Of a stretch of 45,602 nt of DNA, positions 27,386-34,672 are shown piece after piece. The position numbers were made by a program, and so were the translations under genes. The stretch is from an uncultured Prevotella sp. GTDB lineage: Bacteria > Bacteroidota > Bacteroidia > Bacteroidales > Bacteroidaceae. The number at the start of each line of letters is the position of its first letter. Position 1 is the first letter of the stretch. The notes beneath the pieces were generated by a model. The model was not told where the DNA came from. It was given only the letters and a program-made list of their open reading frames with translations, and did no database searches. The stretch spans positions 1-45,602 of the forward strand of contig CAKPZJ010000024.1 in NCBI GenBank assembly GCA_934204655.1, written 5' to 3'.

Positions 27386-27490
27386 CGACCTTTGGTGGCT
27401 TCGTCCGAAAACTTGGGATGTACATTCTCAGCTCCAGAATGTGCGTCCTAAACTTTGGAATGTACATTCTGTGTCTTCGGATGGAGCGGG
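27386..27490. repeat. 21-bp-periodic repeat array, locus 3
   Basis: Five consecutive 21-bp units begin at 27386, 27407, 27428, 27449 and 27470. Units 2 and 4 share ATGTACATTC and an upstream ACTT(T/G)GG. Unit 4 contains the perfect palindrome GAATGTACATTC (27458-27469), and unit 3 is close to the reverse complement of units 2 and 4. In translation the period gives seven-residue repeats on both strands (for example RMYIPKF, RTHILEL, RMYIPSF). It lies in the 582-bp gap between clpC and the hemerythrin-LuxR gene; apart from the clpC terminator and the promoter at 27668 I see nothing else there. Confidence 0.7.
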
Positions 27491-27667
27491 GGAGGGTTAT
27501 GAGGAGATACGCGAGGGCAGGGGTGCCATTTCTATTGGACGATGGGATGATGCGAGCGGGGTGGGGGCTGCTCCGGTTGGGCTGCGGGCATAATACAGGG
27601 TGCCATAACTTTGGCAGGGCAGGAAAATAAAACCATGAGAAATGGATGCAGTGCGCATTTTTTTTGC

Positions 27668-27675
27668 TAATTTTG
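27668..27675 (+). promoter_or_regulatory. Candidate -7 element for the hemerythrin-LuxR gene
   Basis: TAATTTTG matches the consensus. The -33 region has no clear TTTG. Transcription from here would give a leader of about 110 bases before the ATG at 27793. Confidence 0.55.
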
Positions 27676-27792
27676 TACCAGTAACTATGCGCTTGTCCCC
27701 CGATGAGGGCTACAGTCCTCGCAGCGACAGTGCGCGTGGCAGCGACAGAATATAGGGCGTGGCTCGGATAGCCACTTAAAAATGTACGCGCA

Positions 27793-28746
27793 ATGAAGAA
27801 GCAGAAAGTGTATGAGGCTGACGATAAGATGATTTCCATCTTACAGGACAACTATGACGTGCTCCGCTGCCTGGGAGCCTTTGGTATCAACCTGGGTTTT
27901 GGCAATAAGACGGTAAAGGAACTCTGCGATAGCCAGGGTGTCGATTGCTTTACCTTCCTGTGCATCGTCAACTATACCATCAATGGATATTTAGGTGTAG
28001 ACGACATGGCACGCCTGTCGGTGCCCACGCTGATGCACTATCTGCGGGCTTCGCACGAGTATTACTTGGGCTTTGAGCTGCCCTTTATCCGCAAGGAGCT
28101 GGCCGGAACGCTCAACCCGTCTGACAACATGGCCCCCCTCATTATGAAGCTGTACGACGAGTACGCCCATAGCATACGCCACCACATGAAGTACGAAGAG
28201 AAGACAGTCTTCCCATACGTCGACTCGCTCCTGCAGGGCAAGGCGCGCGACAACTACGACATTGACACATTCTCCAAGCACCACGGCCAGACGGATGTGA
28301 AGTTGCGCGAGCTGAAAAACATCATTATCCAGTACCTTCCTACTGACGGGCAGCGCAACAACCAGCTCTGTGCCACCCTCTACGACATATATAACTGTGA
28401 GTCGTGGCTCACACAGCACTCGGAGGTAGAGGAAAACATCTTTATACCGACCATTCGTCAGCTGGAGAAACGCGTGAAGCAAAACGACGTGAGCATAAAA
28501 CTCTCGCACATGATAAACAAGAACCCGGACAGCGAGGCGCTGAGCGACCGAGAACGCGAGGTAATCGTATGCCTGGTTCAGGGAATGACCAATAAGGAGA
28601 TGGCCGACCACCTGTGTATCTCTGTGAATACCGTGATAACCCACCGCAAAAATATTGCCCGAAAGTTGCAGATACACTCGCCTGCCGGTCTCACCGTTTA
28701 TGCAATCGCGAAAGGTCTGATAGACATCTCGGCTGTCAAACTTTGA
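27793..28746 (+). CDS. Hemerythrin/RIC-type diiron domain fused to a LuxR DNA-binding domain
   Basis: 317 residues in three parts. Residues about 15-60 resemble the N-terminal domain of Fe-S repair proteins (YtfE/ScdA), but the usual CC motif is replaced (GINLGFGNKTVKELCDSQGV). Residues about 75-225 form a hemerythrin-like four-helix bundle. His88, His131, Glu135, His164, His209 and Glu213 match in identity and spacing the six diiron ligands I recall for E. coli YtfE. Residues about 248-317 are a LuxR/GerE helix-turn-helix (LSDREREVIVCLVQGMTNKE, then TVITHRKNIARKL). It is therefore probably a one-component regulator sensing oxygen, NO or oxidative stress through iron. It lies upstream of nrdD in the same direction. 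The domain calls are strong; the signal and targets are inferred. Confidence 0.85.
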   Translation: MKKQKVYEADDKMISILQDNYDVLRCLGAFGINLGFGNKTVKELCDSQGVDCFTFLCIVNYTINGYLGVDDMARLSVPTLMHYLRASHEYYLGFELPFIRKELAGTLNPSDNMAPLIMKLYDEYAHSIRHHMKYEEKTVFPYVDSLLQGKARDNYDIDTFSKHHGQTDVKLRELKNIIIQYLPTDGQRNNQLCATLYDIYNCESWLTQHSEVEENIFIPTIRQLEKRVKQNDVSIKLSHMINKNPDSEALSDREREVIVCLVQGMTNKEMADHLCISVNTVITHRKNIARKLQIHSPAGLTVYAIAKGLIDISAVKL

Positions 28747-28915
28747 TGACATTTTTCTGCCGTTTTACTCTGCAAGTCGGGCTTGTGCCTGTCTGTAAAG
28801 CCTTGCTGGCTCCGCAGGAGCCGCAGAGGGCGTTGACCAGGGCTCCGGAGGCTCATTATAGACACCGCGAGCGTGGCAGAAAGGAAAAAGAACGAGCAGG
28901 GACTTTGTGGAGACG

Positions 28916-28951
28916 AGTTTGTAAGTAGTTGTAATACAAACTATTGTATTA
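28916..28951. promoter_or_regulatory. Overlapping inverted repeats upstream of nrdD, candidate operator
   Basis: A perfect repeat TAATACAA (28932-28939), ACTA, TTGTATTA (28944-28951) overlaps a second perfect pair, AGTTTGTA (28916-28923) with TACAAACT (28935-28942). The two pairings share bases and exclude each other as hairpins; as duplex DNA they look like nested binding sites. They lie about 130-165 bp upstream of the nrdD -7 box and about 170 bp downstream of the regulator gene. The rest of the 500-bp gap 28747-29246 holds a GGCTCC/GGAGCC hairpin near 28808 and no gene I can support. Confidence 0.45.
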
Positions 28952-29081
28952 GTTTCTGTAAATTTTCAGATTAAGATAGTCGTGATGATAGCCCTAATGT
29001 TCTCCCCAATTGCGAATGTTAATATATGTAAAGTGCTGATAATTTTTAGCCCTCTCATCATATAGGAGAAACTTTTTTTAT

Positions 29082-29089
29082 TATCTTTG
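29082..29089 (+). promoter_or_regulatory. Candidate -7 element for nrdDG
   Basis: TATCTTTG matches the consensus; the -33 box is poor, as would fit an activator-dependent promoter. The leader to the preferred nrdD start would be about 150 bases. Confidence 0.55.
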
Positions 29090-29246
29090 CATCGTGTAAA
29101 GGAGTTGACCAGGAAAGCATATTTAACCTCTGGATTTTTAGAGAAAGTTATCCGAAATGGAAAACTTTTTAGAAAAAATGGAGAAGAAAGTTTTCCAAAA
29201 CTGCAAACTTCAACGAGAGAATTATCATGAACAAAAAATAGATAAA

Positions 29247-31340
29247 ATGGAGATTAAGAACTTTACCATTACCAAGCGCGACGGCACCAAGGACCGCTTT
29301 TCATTAGACAAGATAATGAACGCCATCATCAAGGCGTTCGAGTCAGTTAACGAGGTTATCGACCTCGGTAACGTGTCCAAAATTATCAGTAGGCTGAATA
29401 TATATAATAATATAAAGGTAGAGGATATACAGAACCAGGTAGAGGAGGCACTCATGGCAGAGGGCTATTTTAAGGTAGCCAAGTCCTTTATGCTCTACAG
29501 GCAGCAACATACCGAAGACAGGGAAACCCTGGAGCGCCTGAAGTTTCTCACCGACTACATGGAAGCTTCCAATGCCGCCACGGGGTCTAAGTACGACGCC
29601 AACGCCAACGTAGAGCACAAGAATATAGCCACTCTGATAGGCGAGTTGCCCAAGTCGGGCTTTATCCGCCTTAACCGCAAGTTGCTTACCGACCGTATTA
29701 AGAAGATGTATGGTAAGGACCTGGCCGATGAGTACATCGACAAGCTCACACACCACTTTATCTATAAGAACGACGAGACATCGCTGGCCAATTACTGTGC
29801 CTCTATCACCATGTACCCATGGCTCGTGGGCGGCACCACGTCTATCGGTGGCAACTCTACCAAGCCCACCAACCTCAAGTCGTTCTGCGGCGGTTTCATC
29901 AATATGGTCTTTATGGTAAGTTCTATGCTCTCGGGTGCCTGCGCCACCCCAGAGTTTCTGATGTACATGAACTATTTCATCGGTATGGAGTATGGCAAGG
30001 ACTACTATAAGCGAGCCGAAGAGATGGTAGACCTCTCGCTGCGTCAGCGCACCATCGACAAGGTCATTACCGACAGCTTCGAGCAGATAGTCTACTCGCT
30101 CAACCAGCCTACCGGTGCCCGCAACTATCAGGCTGTGTTCTGGAACATCTCTTATTATGACCGCTATTACTTCGAGAGCCTGTTTGGCAATTTCTATTTC
30201 CCCGACGGCAGTCAGCCCGACTGGGAAGGACTCTCCTGGTTGCAGAAGCGGTTTATGAAATGGTTTAACAAGGAACGCACCAAGACCGTCCTGACATTCC
30301 CTGTAGAAACCATGGCCATGCTCACGGAGAACGGCGAGTGCAAGGATAAGGAGTGGGGCGAGTTTGCTGCCGAGATGTATGCCGAGGGCCATAGTTTCTT
30401 TACCTATCTGAGTGACAATGCTGATAGTCTGAGTTCTTGCTGTCGTCTGCGTAACGAGATACAGGACAACGGTTTCAGCTACACATTGGGGGCCGGCGGC
30501 GTTTCGACTGGCTCTAAGAGTGTGCTCACCGTCAACCTTAACCGTTGTATCCAGTATGCTGTCAACCACAAGATAGACTATAAGGAATATCTGTCTCAAG
30601 TTATCGACCTCTGCCACAAAGTGCAGTTGGCCTACAACGAGAACCTCAAGGAGCTGCAGCGCCATGGTATGCTGCCCCTCTTTGACGCAGGCTACATCAA
30701 CATGAGCCGTCAGTACCTTACCATCGGTGTAAACGGACTGGTTGAAGCGGCCGAGTTTATGGGGCTGAAGATTAACGACAATCCTGATTACCTCCAGTTC
30801 GTGCAGACTGTCCTCGGTATCGTGGAGAAATACAACAAGCAGTACCGCACTAAGGACGTCATGTTCAACTGCGAGATGATTCCGGCCGAAAATGTGGGTG
30901 TTAAGCATGCCAAGTGGGATCGCGAGGATGGTTACTTTGTGCCGCGCGACTGCTATAACTCGTACTTCTACGCCGTAGAGGACGACTCGCTGAGCGTGAT
31001 AGATAAGTTTAAGATGCACGGAGCCCCCTATATCGAGCACCTTACAGGCGGTTCGGCGCTGCACATGAACCTGGAGGAGCACCTGAGTAAGGCCCAGTAT
31101 CTGCAGCTGTTCAAGGTGGCTGCCAAGGAAGGCTGCAACTACTTTACCTTCAACATCCCCAATACGGTTTGTAACGACTGTGGTCACATAGACAAGCGCT
31201 ACCTCAAGGAGTGCCCCGTCTGCAAGAGCAAGAATGTGGACTACCTTACCCGTATCATCGGTTATCTCAAGCGCGTCAGCAATTTCTCACAGCCCAGACA
31301 GGCCGAGGCAAGCAGAAGATACTATGCTAAAGTACGTTAA
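29247..31340 (+). CDS. nrdD: Anaerobic ribonucleoside-triphosphate reductase, glycyl radical (class III)
   Basis: NrdD makes dNTPs from NTPs under anoxia with a glycyl radical installed by NrdG. I chose 29247 because MEIKNFTITKRDGTKDRFSL begins the ATP-cone in the usual way; an in-frame ATG at 29157 would add 30 atypical residues. The preferred form has 697 residues. The ATP-cone is at about 1-95, and the catalytic barrel includes KSFCGGFINMVFMV and SLSSCCRLRNEI. The C-terminal zinc site has cysteines in CNDCGHID and CPVCKSKN, and the glycyl radical loop RIIGY has Gly672. The gene overlaps nrdG by 17 bp. As an oxygen-sensitive enzyme it fits the flanking putative redox regulators. Confidence 0.95.
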   Translation: MEIKNFTITKRDGTKDRFSLDKIMNAIIKAFESVNEVIDLGNVSKIISRLNIYNNIKVEDIQNQVEEALMAEGYFKVAKSFMLYRQQHTEDRETLERLKFLTDYMEASNAATGSKYDANANVEHKNIATLIGELPKSGFIRLNRKLLTDRIKKMYGKDLADEYIDKLTHHFIYKNDETSLANYCASITMYPWLVGGTTSIGGNSTKPTNLKSFCGGFINMVFMVSSMLSGACATPEFLMYMNYFIGMEYGKDYYKRAEEMVDLSLRQRTIDKVITDSFEQIVYSLNQPTGARNYQAVFWNISYYDRYYFESLFGNFYFPDGSQPDWEGLSWLQKRFMKWFNKERTKTVLTFPVETMAMLTENGECKDKEWGEFAAEMYAEGHSFFTYLSDNADSLSSCCRLRNEIQDNGFSYTLGAGGVSTGSKSVLTVNLNRCIQYAVNHKIDYKEYLSQVIDLCHKVQLAYNENLKELQRHGMLPLFDAGYINMSRQYLTIGVNGLVEAAEFMGLKINDNPDYLQFVQTVLGIVEKYNKQYRTKDVMFNCEMIPAENVGVKHAKWDREDGYFVPRDCYNSYFYAVEDDSLSVIDKFKMHGAPYIEHLTGGSALHMNLEEHLSKAQYLQLFKVAAKEGCNYFTFNIPNTVCNDCGHIDKRYLKECPVCKSKNVDYLTRIIGYLKRVSNFSQPRQAEASRRYYAKVR

Positions 31341-31791
31341 TACCGGGGTGGTATTTCAGGAAATCCCCGACGAGGTGACACTGGCAATTAACATCAGTAA
31401 TTGCCCATGCCACTGTCCAGGGTGCCACAGCAAGTATCTTTGGGACGATATCGGCGTGCCCCTCACTACCAAGGCCCTCGATGAGTTTATCAAGAAATTT
31501 GGTGCCGACATCACCTGCATCTGTTTCATGGGTGGCGATGCCGACCCTGAGTATCTCTGTCAGTTGGCTACTTACATCCACGCCCACTATCCCCATTACC
31601 GTGTGGGCTGGTATAGTGGCCGGCTCCGGATAGCAGCTCAGGCCAACCGGCGCGAGTTCGATTATATCAAGGTAGGCCCTTATATCGCTCACCTGGGTTC
31701 TCTCAAGTGCAAGACCACTAACCAGCGTCTGTACAAACTGGATGCCGGGGGTGTTTTTCAGGACATTACCTACCGTTTCTGGAGTAGATGA
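31324..31791 (+). CDS. nrdG: Anaerobic ribonucleotide reductase activating protein (radical SAM)
   Basis: NrdG uses S-adenosylmethionine and a 4Fe-4S cluster to create the glycyl radical on NrdD. The start at 31324 (MLKYVNTGVVFQEIPDEVTL) gives 155 residues, the usual length; an upstream in-frame start at 31234 would lie deep in nrdD. The CxxxCxxC cluster motif is in NCPCHCPGCHSKYLW (about residues 24-38), and the SAM-binding GG-type motif is ICFMGGDADPEYL. It overlaps the nrdD end by 17 bp, and the next gene starts one base after its stop, so all three are probably translated from one message. Confidence 0.94.
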   Translation: MLKYVNTGVVFQEIPDEVTLAINISNCPCHCPGCHSKYLWDDIGVPLTTKALDEFIKKFGADITCICFMGGDADPEYLCQLATYIHAHYPHYRVGWYSGRLRIAAQANRREFDYIKVGPYIAHLGSLKCKTTNQRLYKLDAGGVFQDITYRFWSR

Positions 31792-31792
31792 T

Positions 31793-32413
31793 ATGGAAGA
31801 GATGGCAAGGGGCCCGCTGAGGGGAGCCCCACCTAAGATAGCTATCGTAGAGGCTAACACGCTGGCAGCAATAGGACTGAAGTCGTTGCTACAGCGTGTT
31901 ATGCCTATTATGGCTATTGACGTGTTTGGTACTTTCGGCGAGTTCGAGGCCAGCGCGCCCGAGCGCTATTTCCACTTTTTTGTCTCCGTGCATATCCTTC
32001 TTACACACAGGGCTTTCTTTTTAGAGCACGTGCGTAAGACTATCGTGCTGACGGTGGCCACTGACGGTGGCGAGTTAATTCCGGGATTTCATTCTATCAA
32101 CGTGAATGTGTCAGAGAAGCAGTTGGTCAAAGCCATCCTTATGATGGAGCAGCACGCGCATGCCCATGGACGCAACCTGCCGGCCATTCAGCGGCCCGCA
32201 GCCACCAGTCTGCTGAGCAACAGGGAAATAGAGGTGCTGGTGCTCATCGTGAAAGGATTTATCAATAAGGAGATAGCCGACAAGCTCAACATTGGACTCA
32301 CCACCGTTATTTCGCACCGCAAAAACATCATGGAGAAGTTAGAGGCCAAGAGCGTATCGACGCTCACCATCTATGCGGTGACCCACGGATACGTAGATAT
32401 AGCCTCTATCTGA
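31793..32413 (+). CDS. LuxR-family regulator with degenerate receiver domain
   Basis: A 206-residue protein beginning one base after the nrdG stop. Residues about 14-120 resemble a response-regulator receiver (PKIAIVEANTLAAIGLKSLL), but the acidic pocket is lost (VEANTL where receivers have DDH or similar), and no Asp is found where the phospho-acceptor should be (FHFFVSVHIL, about 61-70). Residues 139-206 are a LuxR/GerE helix-turn-helix, LSNREIEVLVLIVKGFINKE then TVISHRKNIMEKL. The C-terminal tail LTIYAVTHGYVDI closely matches that of the hemerythrin-LuxR protein at 27793, so the two DNA-binding domains are paralogous. It probably regulates nrdDG or other redox genes; it is unlikely to be phosphorylated in the usual way. 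Confidence 0.82.
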   Translation: MEEMARGPLRGAPPKIAIVEANTLAAIGLKSLLQRVMPIMAIDVFGTFGEFEASAPERYFHFFVSVHILLTHRAFFLEHVRKTIVLTVATDGGELIPGFHSINVNVSEKQLVKAILMMEQHAHAHGRNLPAIQRPAATSLLSNREIEVLVLIVKGFINKEIADKLNIGLTTVISHRKNIMEKLEAKSVSTLTIYAVTHGYVDIASI

Positions 32414-32418
32414 TACTC

Positions 32419-33684
32419 CTACAGGAAGGGAGCCAACAGATGGCCCACCCATCCTTTGAATTTCTGCCAGGGCGTACGCCACTGGTTCCATTTCTCTTGG
32501 TCTAAGAGAAAACTGTCTTTCTTATTCTGTTCAAAGTGGTTATCCAGTTCCTTGGTGGTGTACTGGTCTACGATGACGGCGTTCTCCTCGTAGTCCCAGC
32601 GCAGGCTACGTGAGTTGAGATTGGCACTGCCCACGGTACAGAACCTGCCATCAACCATGATAATCTTAGTGTGGTGAAAGCCAGGCGTGTACATCCATAT
32701 CCGGCAGCCCTTCTTCATCAGTTTGTGAGCATTGTAGAACCCGCAGTCTGGGGTCAGGGGAATGTCGCTATGGGTAGACAGCATAATCTCGACTTTCACC
32801 CCACGTCGGGCAGCCGCTGCCAGCGCCTTTTTGAGTGCCCGGCTCAGTGTAAAGTAGGGATTTATAATCTTGATACTGTCCTTGGCATCGTTGATGGCAT
32901 CGAGGTAGAACGTGCGGATGATGTCGCTGCTTATGCGGGGTTCCCGGTTGATGATGCCCACCATCTTGCGTCCACGGCTGACCGTGGTATCTGGCTTCAG
33001 ATGCTCAAAATAGCTCATGTCTGTATAGTCGCCGTGGTAGTACTGGCTGCCGTGTATATTCTGTCTGGTAACTTTGTTCCACATACTGAGGAAGATACGT
33101 TGCAGCGTGTTTACCTCGCTACCCTCCAGACGGCAATGCAGGTCGTGCCAGGAGCCTACCTGCTTGGTACCCTTGATGTAGTAGTCGGCCACGTTCATTC
33201 CACCGGTGTAGGCGACGCGCCCGTCGATGACGACTATCTTGCGGTGGTCGCGCGAGAAGACATGGTTAATCCACGGAAACACGATGGGGTCGAACTTGTA
33301 AATCTCCACACCATTGGCACGTATCGAGTCCAGGTGGCGAGCCTTCAGGGGACGGTTATTAGACGAGTTGCCAAACGCATCGAACAGCGCCCTAACCTCT
33401 ACGCCCTCCTTGGCCTTAGCCTCCAGCAGTTGGAAGAGCAGGTTGGCTATCGAGTCGTTGCGAAAGTTGAAGTACTCCAAGTGTATGGAGTGCTTGGCAC
33501 ACCGTATGGCCTCGAACATATCGTCAAACTTGGCTTGCCCGGTCATAAAGAGGGCCACCGAGTTGTCGTGCGAGAACTTGACACCCTTGGCCCTTAACTG
33601 GTGTACTATAAGAGAGTCTGCCGTCTGCCCATTCGCTATTGTGCAGAGCGCCAGGGTAACGAGTAAAACTATAATTCGTCTCAA
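32419..33684 (-). CDS. Phospholipase D/cardiolipin synthase-family protein with signal peptide
   Basis: A 421-residue protein with two HxKx4D motifs: H147-K149-D154 (DHRKIVVIDG) and H338-K340-D345 (HHTKIIMVDG), each followed by the usual Gly-Gly/Gly-Ser and Asn (YTGGMN, VGSANLNSRS). This is the cardiolipin synthase arrangement. Unlike classical ClsA there are no two N-terminal membrane helices; instead MRRIIVLLVTLALCTIANGQ looks like a cleavable signal peptide, so it may act in the periplasm. It follows kdsD by 22 bp in the same direction. Its end lies 5 bp from the end of the convergent LuxR gene with no terminator between. The substrate is inferred only from the family. Confidence 0.82.
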   Translation of the reverse strand: MRRIIVLLVTLALCTIANGQTADSLIVHQLRAKGVKFSHDNSVALFMTGQAKFDDMFEAIRCAKHSIHLEYFNFRNDSIANLLFQLLEAKAKEGVEVRALFDAFGNSSNNRPLKARHLDSIRANGVEIYKFDPIVFPWINHVFSRDHRKIVVIDGRVAYTGGMNVADYYIKGTKQVGSWHDLHCRLEGSEVNTLQRIFLSMWNKVTRQNIHGSQYYHGDYTDMSYFEHLKPDTTVSRGRKMVGIINREPRISSDIIRTFYLDAINDAKDSIKIINPYFTLSRALKKALAAAARRGVKVEIMLSTHSDIPLTPDCGFYNAHKLMKKGCRIWMYTPGFHHTKIIMVDGRFCTVGSANLNSRSLRWDYEENAVIVDQYTTKELDNHFEQNKKDSFLLDQEKWNQWRTPWQKFKGWVGHLLAPFL

Positions 33685-33706
33685 AATTTTTCTATCTTCA
33701 ACGTTT

Positions 33707-34672
33707 CTATATCATGCAGCTGTAATGGTCCACCACGCCGAGTAAGTGGTTGTCCTTGTCGACCACCAGAATGGTGTGTATCTTGTGCTGGTGCATCACG
33801 CGCTGTATCTCTGTAATCTTGGTGGTAGGCAGTACGCTTTTGGGGTGGCTCGTCATAATGTCCTTGACCTGCTTGTCAAAGAACTTCTCGCGCCATTTCT
33901 CCATTGCGCGACGGATGTCGCCGTCCGTAATCAGACCGGCCACCTGGCCATCTACTAACGATACGCCCAAGCCCAACTTGCCCTTACTCACCAGGATGAT
34001 GGCGTCGCCCAGGTGCATGTCCTGGTCCACGATGGGGAGGTCGTTGCTCCGCATAACGTCCTCTGCGGTGGTCAGCAAGCGTTTTCCCAGTTCGCCACCA
34101 GGATGGAACTGCGCAAAATCGCGTGGCTTGAAGTGGCGTACCTCCATGAGGGCCACGGCCAAGGCATCGCCCATGGCCAGGGCAGCCGTAGTACTACTGG
34201 TGGGAGCCAGGTTGAGCGGACAGGCTTCCTTCTTGACCCACACCTTGATATGCGCGTTGCTGTACTTGGCCAGCAACGAGTGCTCATTGCCCGTCATGGC
34301 AATGATGGGCACGTGCATGTGCAGTACCATGGGTATGAAGCGCAACAACTCGTCGGTCTGCCCAGAGTTGCTGAGGGCCAATACAATATCATCGGCCGTC
34401 ATGACACCCAGATCGCCATGATATACATCGAGCGGATTGATGAAGAAGGCCGGGGTGCCCGTCGATGACAGCGTGGCGGCTATCTTGGCCCCCACGTTGC
34501 CACTCTTGCCCACGCCCGTAACGATGATTTTGCCCTTGCAGTGGTAAATCATGTCGACAGCCTTGTCAAAATTTTCATCCAACTGCGGGATTAGGTCTAT
34601 CAGAGCCTGTGCCTCATCCTTCAGGCACTGCGCGGCGTAGCCACGTACGCCGGCCGTATTTTCTTTTGTCAT
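33707..34672 (-). CDS. kdsD: D-arabinose 5-phosphate isomerase, KpsF/GutQ family
   Basis: This 321-residue enzyme converts ribulose 5-phosphate to arabinose 5-phosphate, the first committed step toward Kdo of LPS. The SIS domain (about 30-180) shows GKIIVTGVGKSGNVGAKIAA, FINPLDVYHGDLGVM and ALSNSGQTDELL. Two CBS domains follow (about 205-320: VMRSNDLPIVDQDM, GLITDGDIRRAM, VVDKDNHLLGVVDHYSCM). The start overlaps the kdsA stop by 4 bp (ATGA type), and the pairing with kdsA supports KdsD over sugar-specific GutQ. It is cytosolic. Confidence 0.93.
   Translation of the reverse strand: MTKENTAGVRGYAAQCLKDEAQALIDLIPQLDENFDKAVDMIYHCKGKIIVTGVGKSGNVGAKIAATLSSTGTPAFFINPLDVYHGDLGVMTADDIVLALSNSGQTDELLRFIPMVLHMHVPIIAMTGNEHSLLAKYSNAHIKVWVKKEACPLNLAPTSSTTAALAMGDALAVALMEVRHFKPRDFAQFHPGGELGKRLLTTAEDVMRSNDLPIVDQDMHLGDAIILVSKGKLGLGVSLVDGQVAGLITDGDIRRAMEKWREKFFDKQVKDIMTSHPKSVLPTTKITEIQRVMHQHKIHTILVVDKDNHLLGVVDHYSCMI

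Noticed and set aside
27261..27851. 196-codon minus-strand frame over the locus 3 array
   Set aside because: It runs through the clpC terminator, the array and the start of the hemerythrin-LuxR gene; the repeated MYIP/FRT peptides come from the 21-bp period. Left as a repeat, although peptide expression cannot be excluded.
28806..28862. Intrinsic terminator after the hemerythrin-LuxR gene
   Set aside because: Short GGCTCC/GGAGCC and GCTCCGGAGG stems exist but no T-run follows, so transcription might continue toward nrdD.
28614..28928. Plus-strand frame of 104 codons after the hemerythrin-LuxR gene
   Set aside because: It mostly overlaps the HTH coding region in another frame and lacks any domain.
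29343..31187. 614-codon open frame antisense to nrdD
   Set aside because: It mirrors nrdD codon bias: the sense gene avoids the triplets that would be stops on the other strand. The translation has no recognisable domain, and NrdD itself is beyond doubt.
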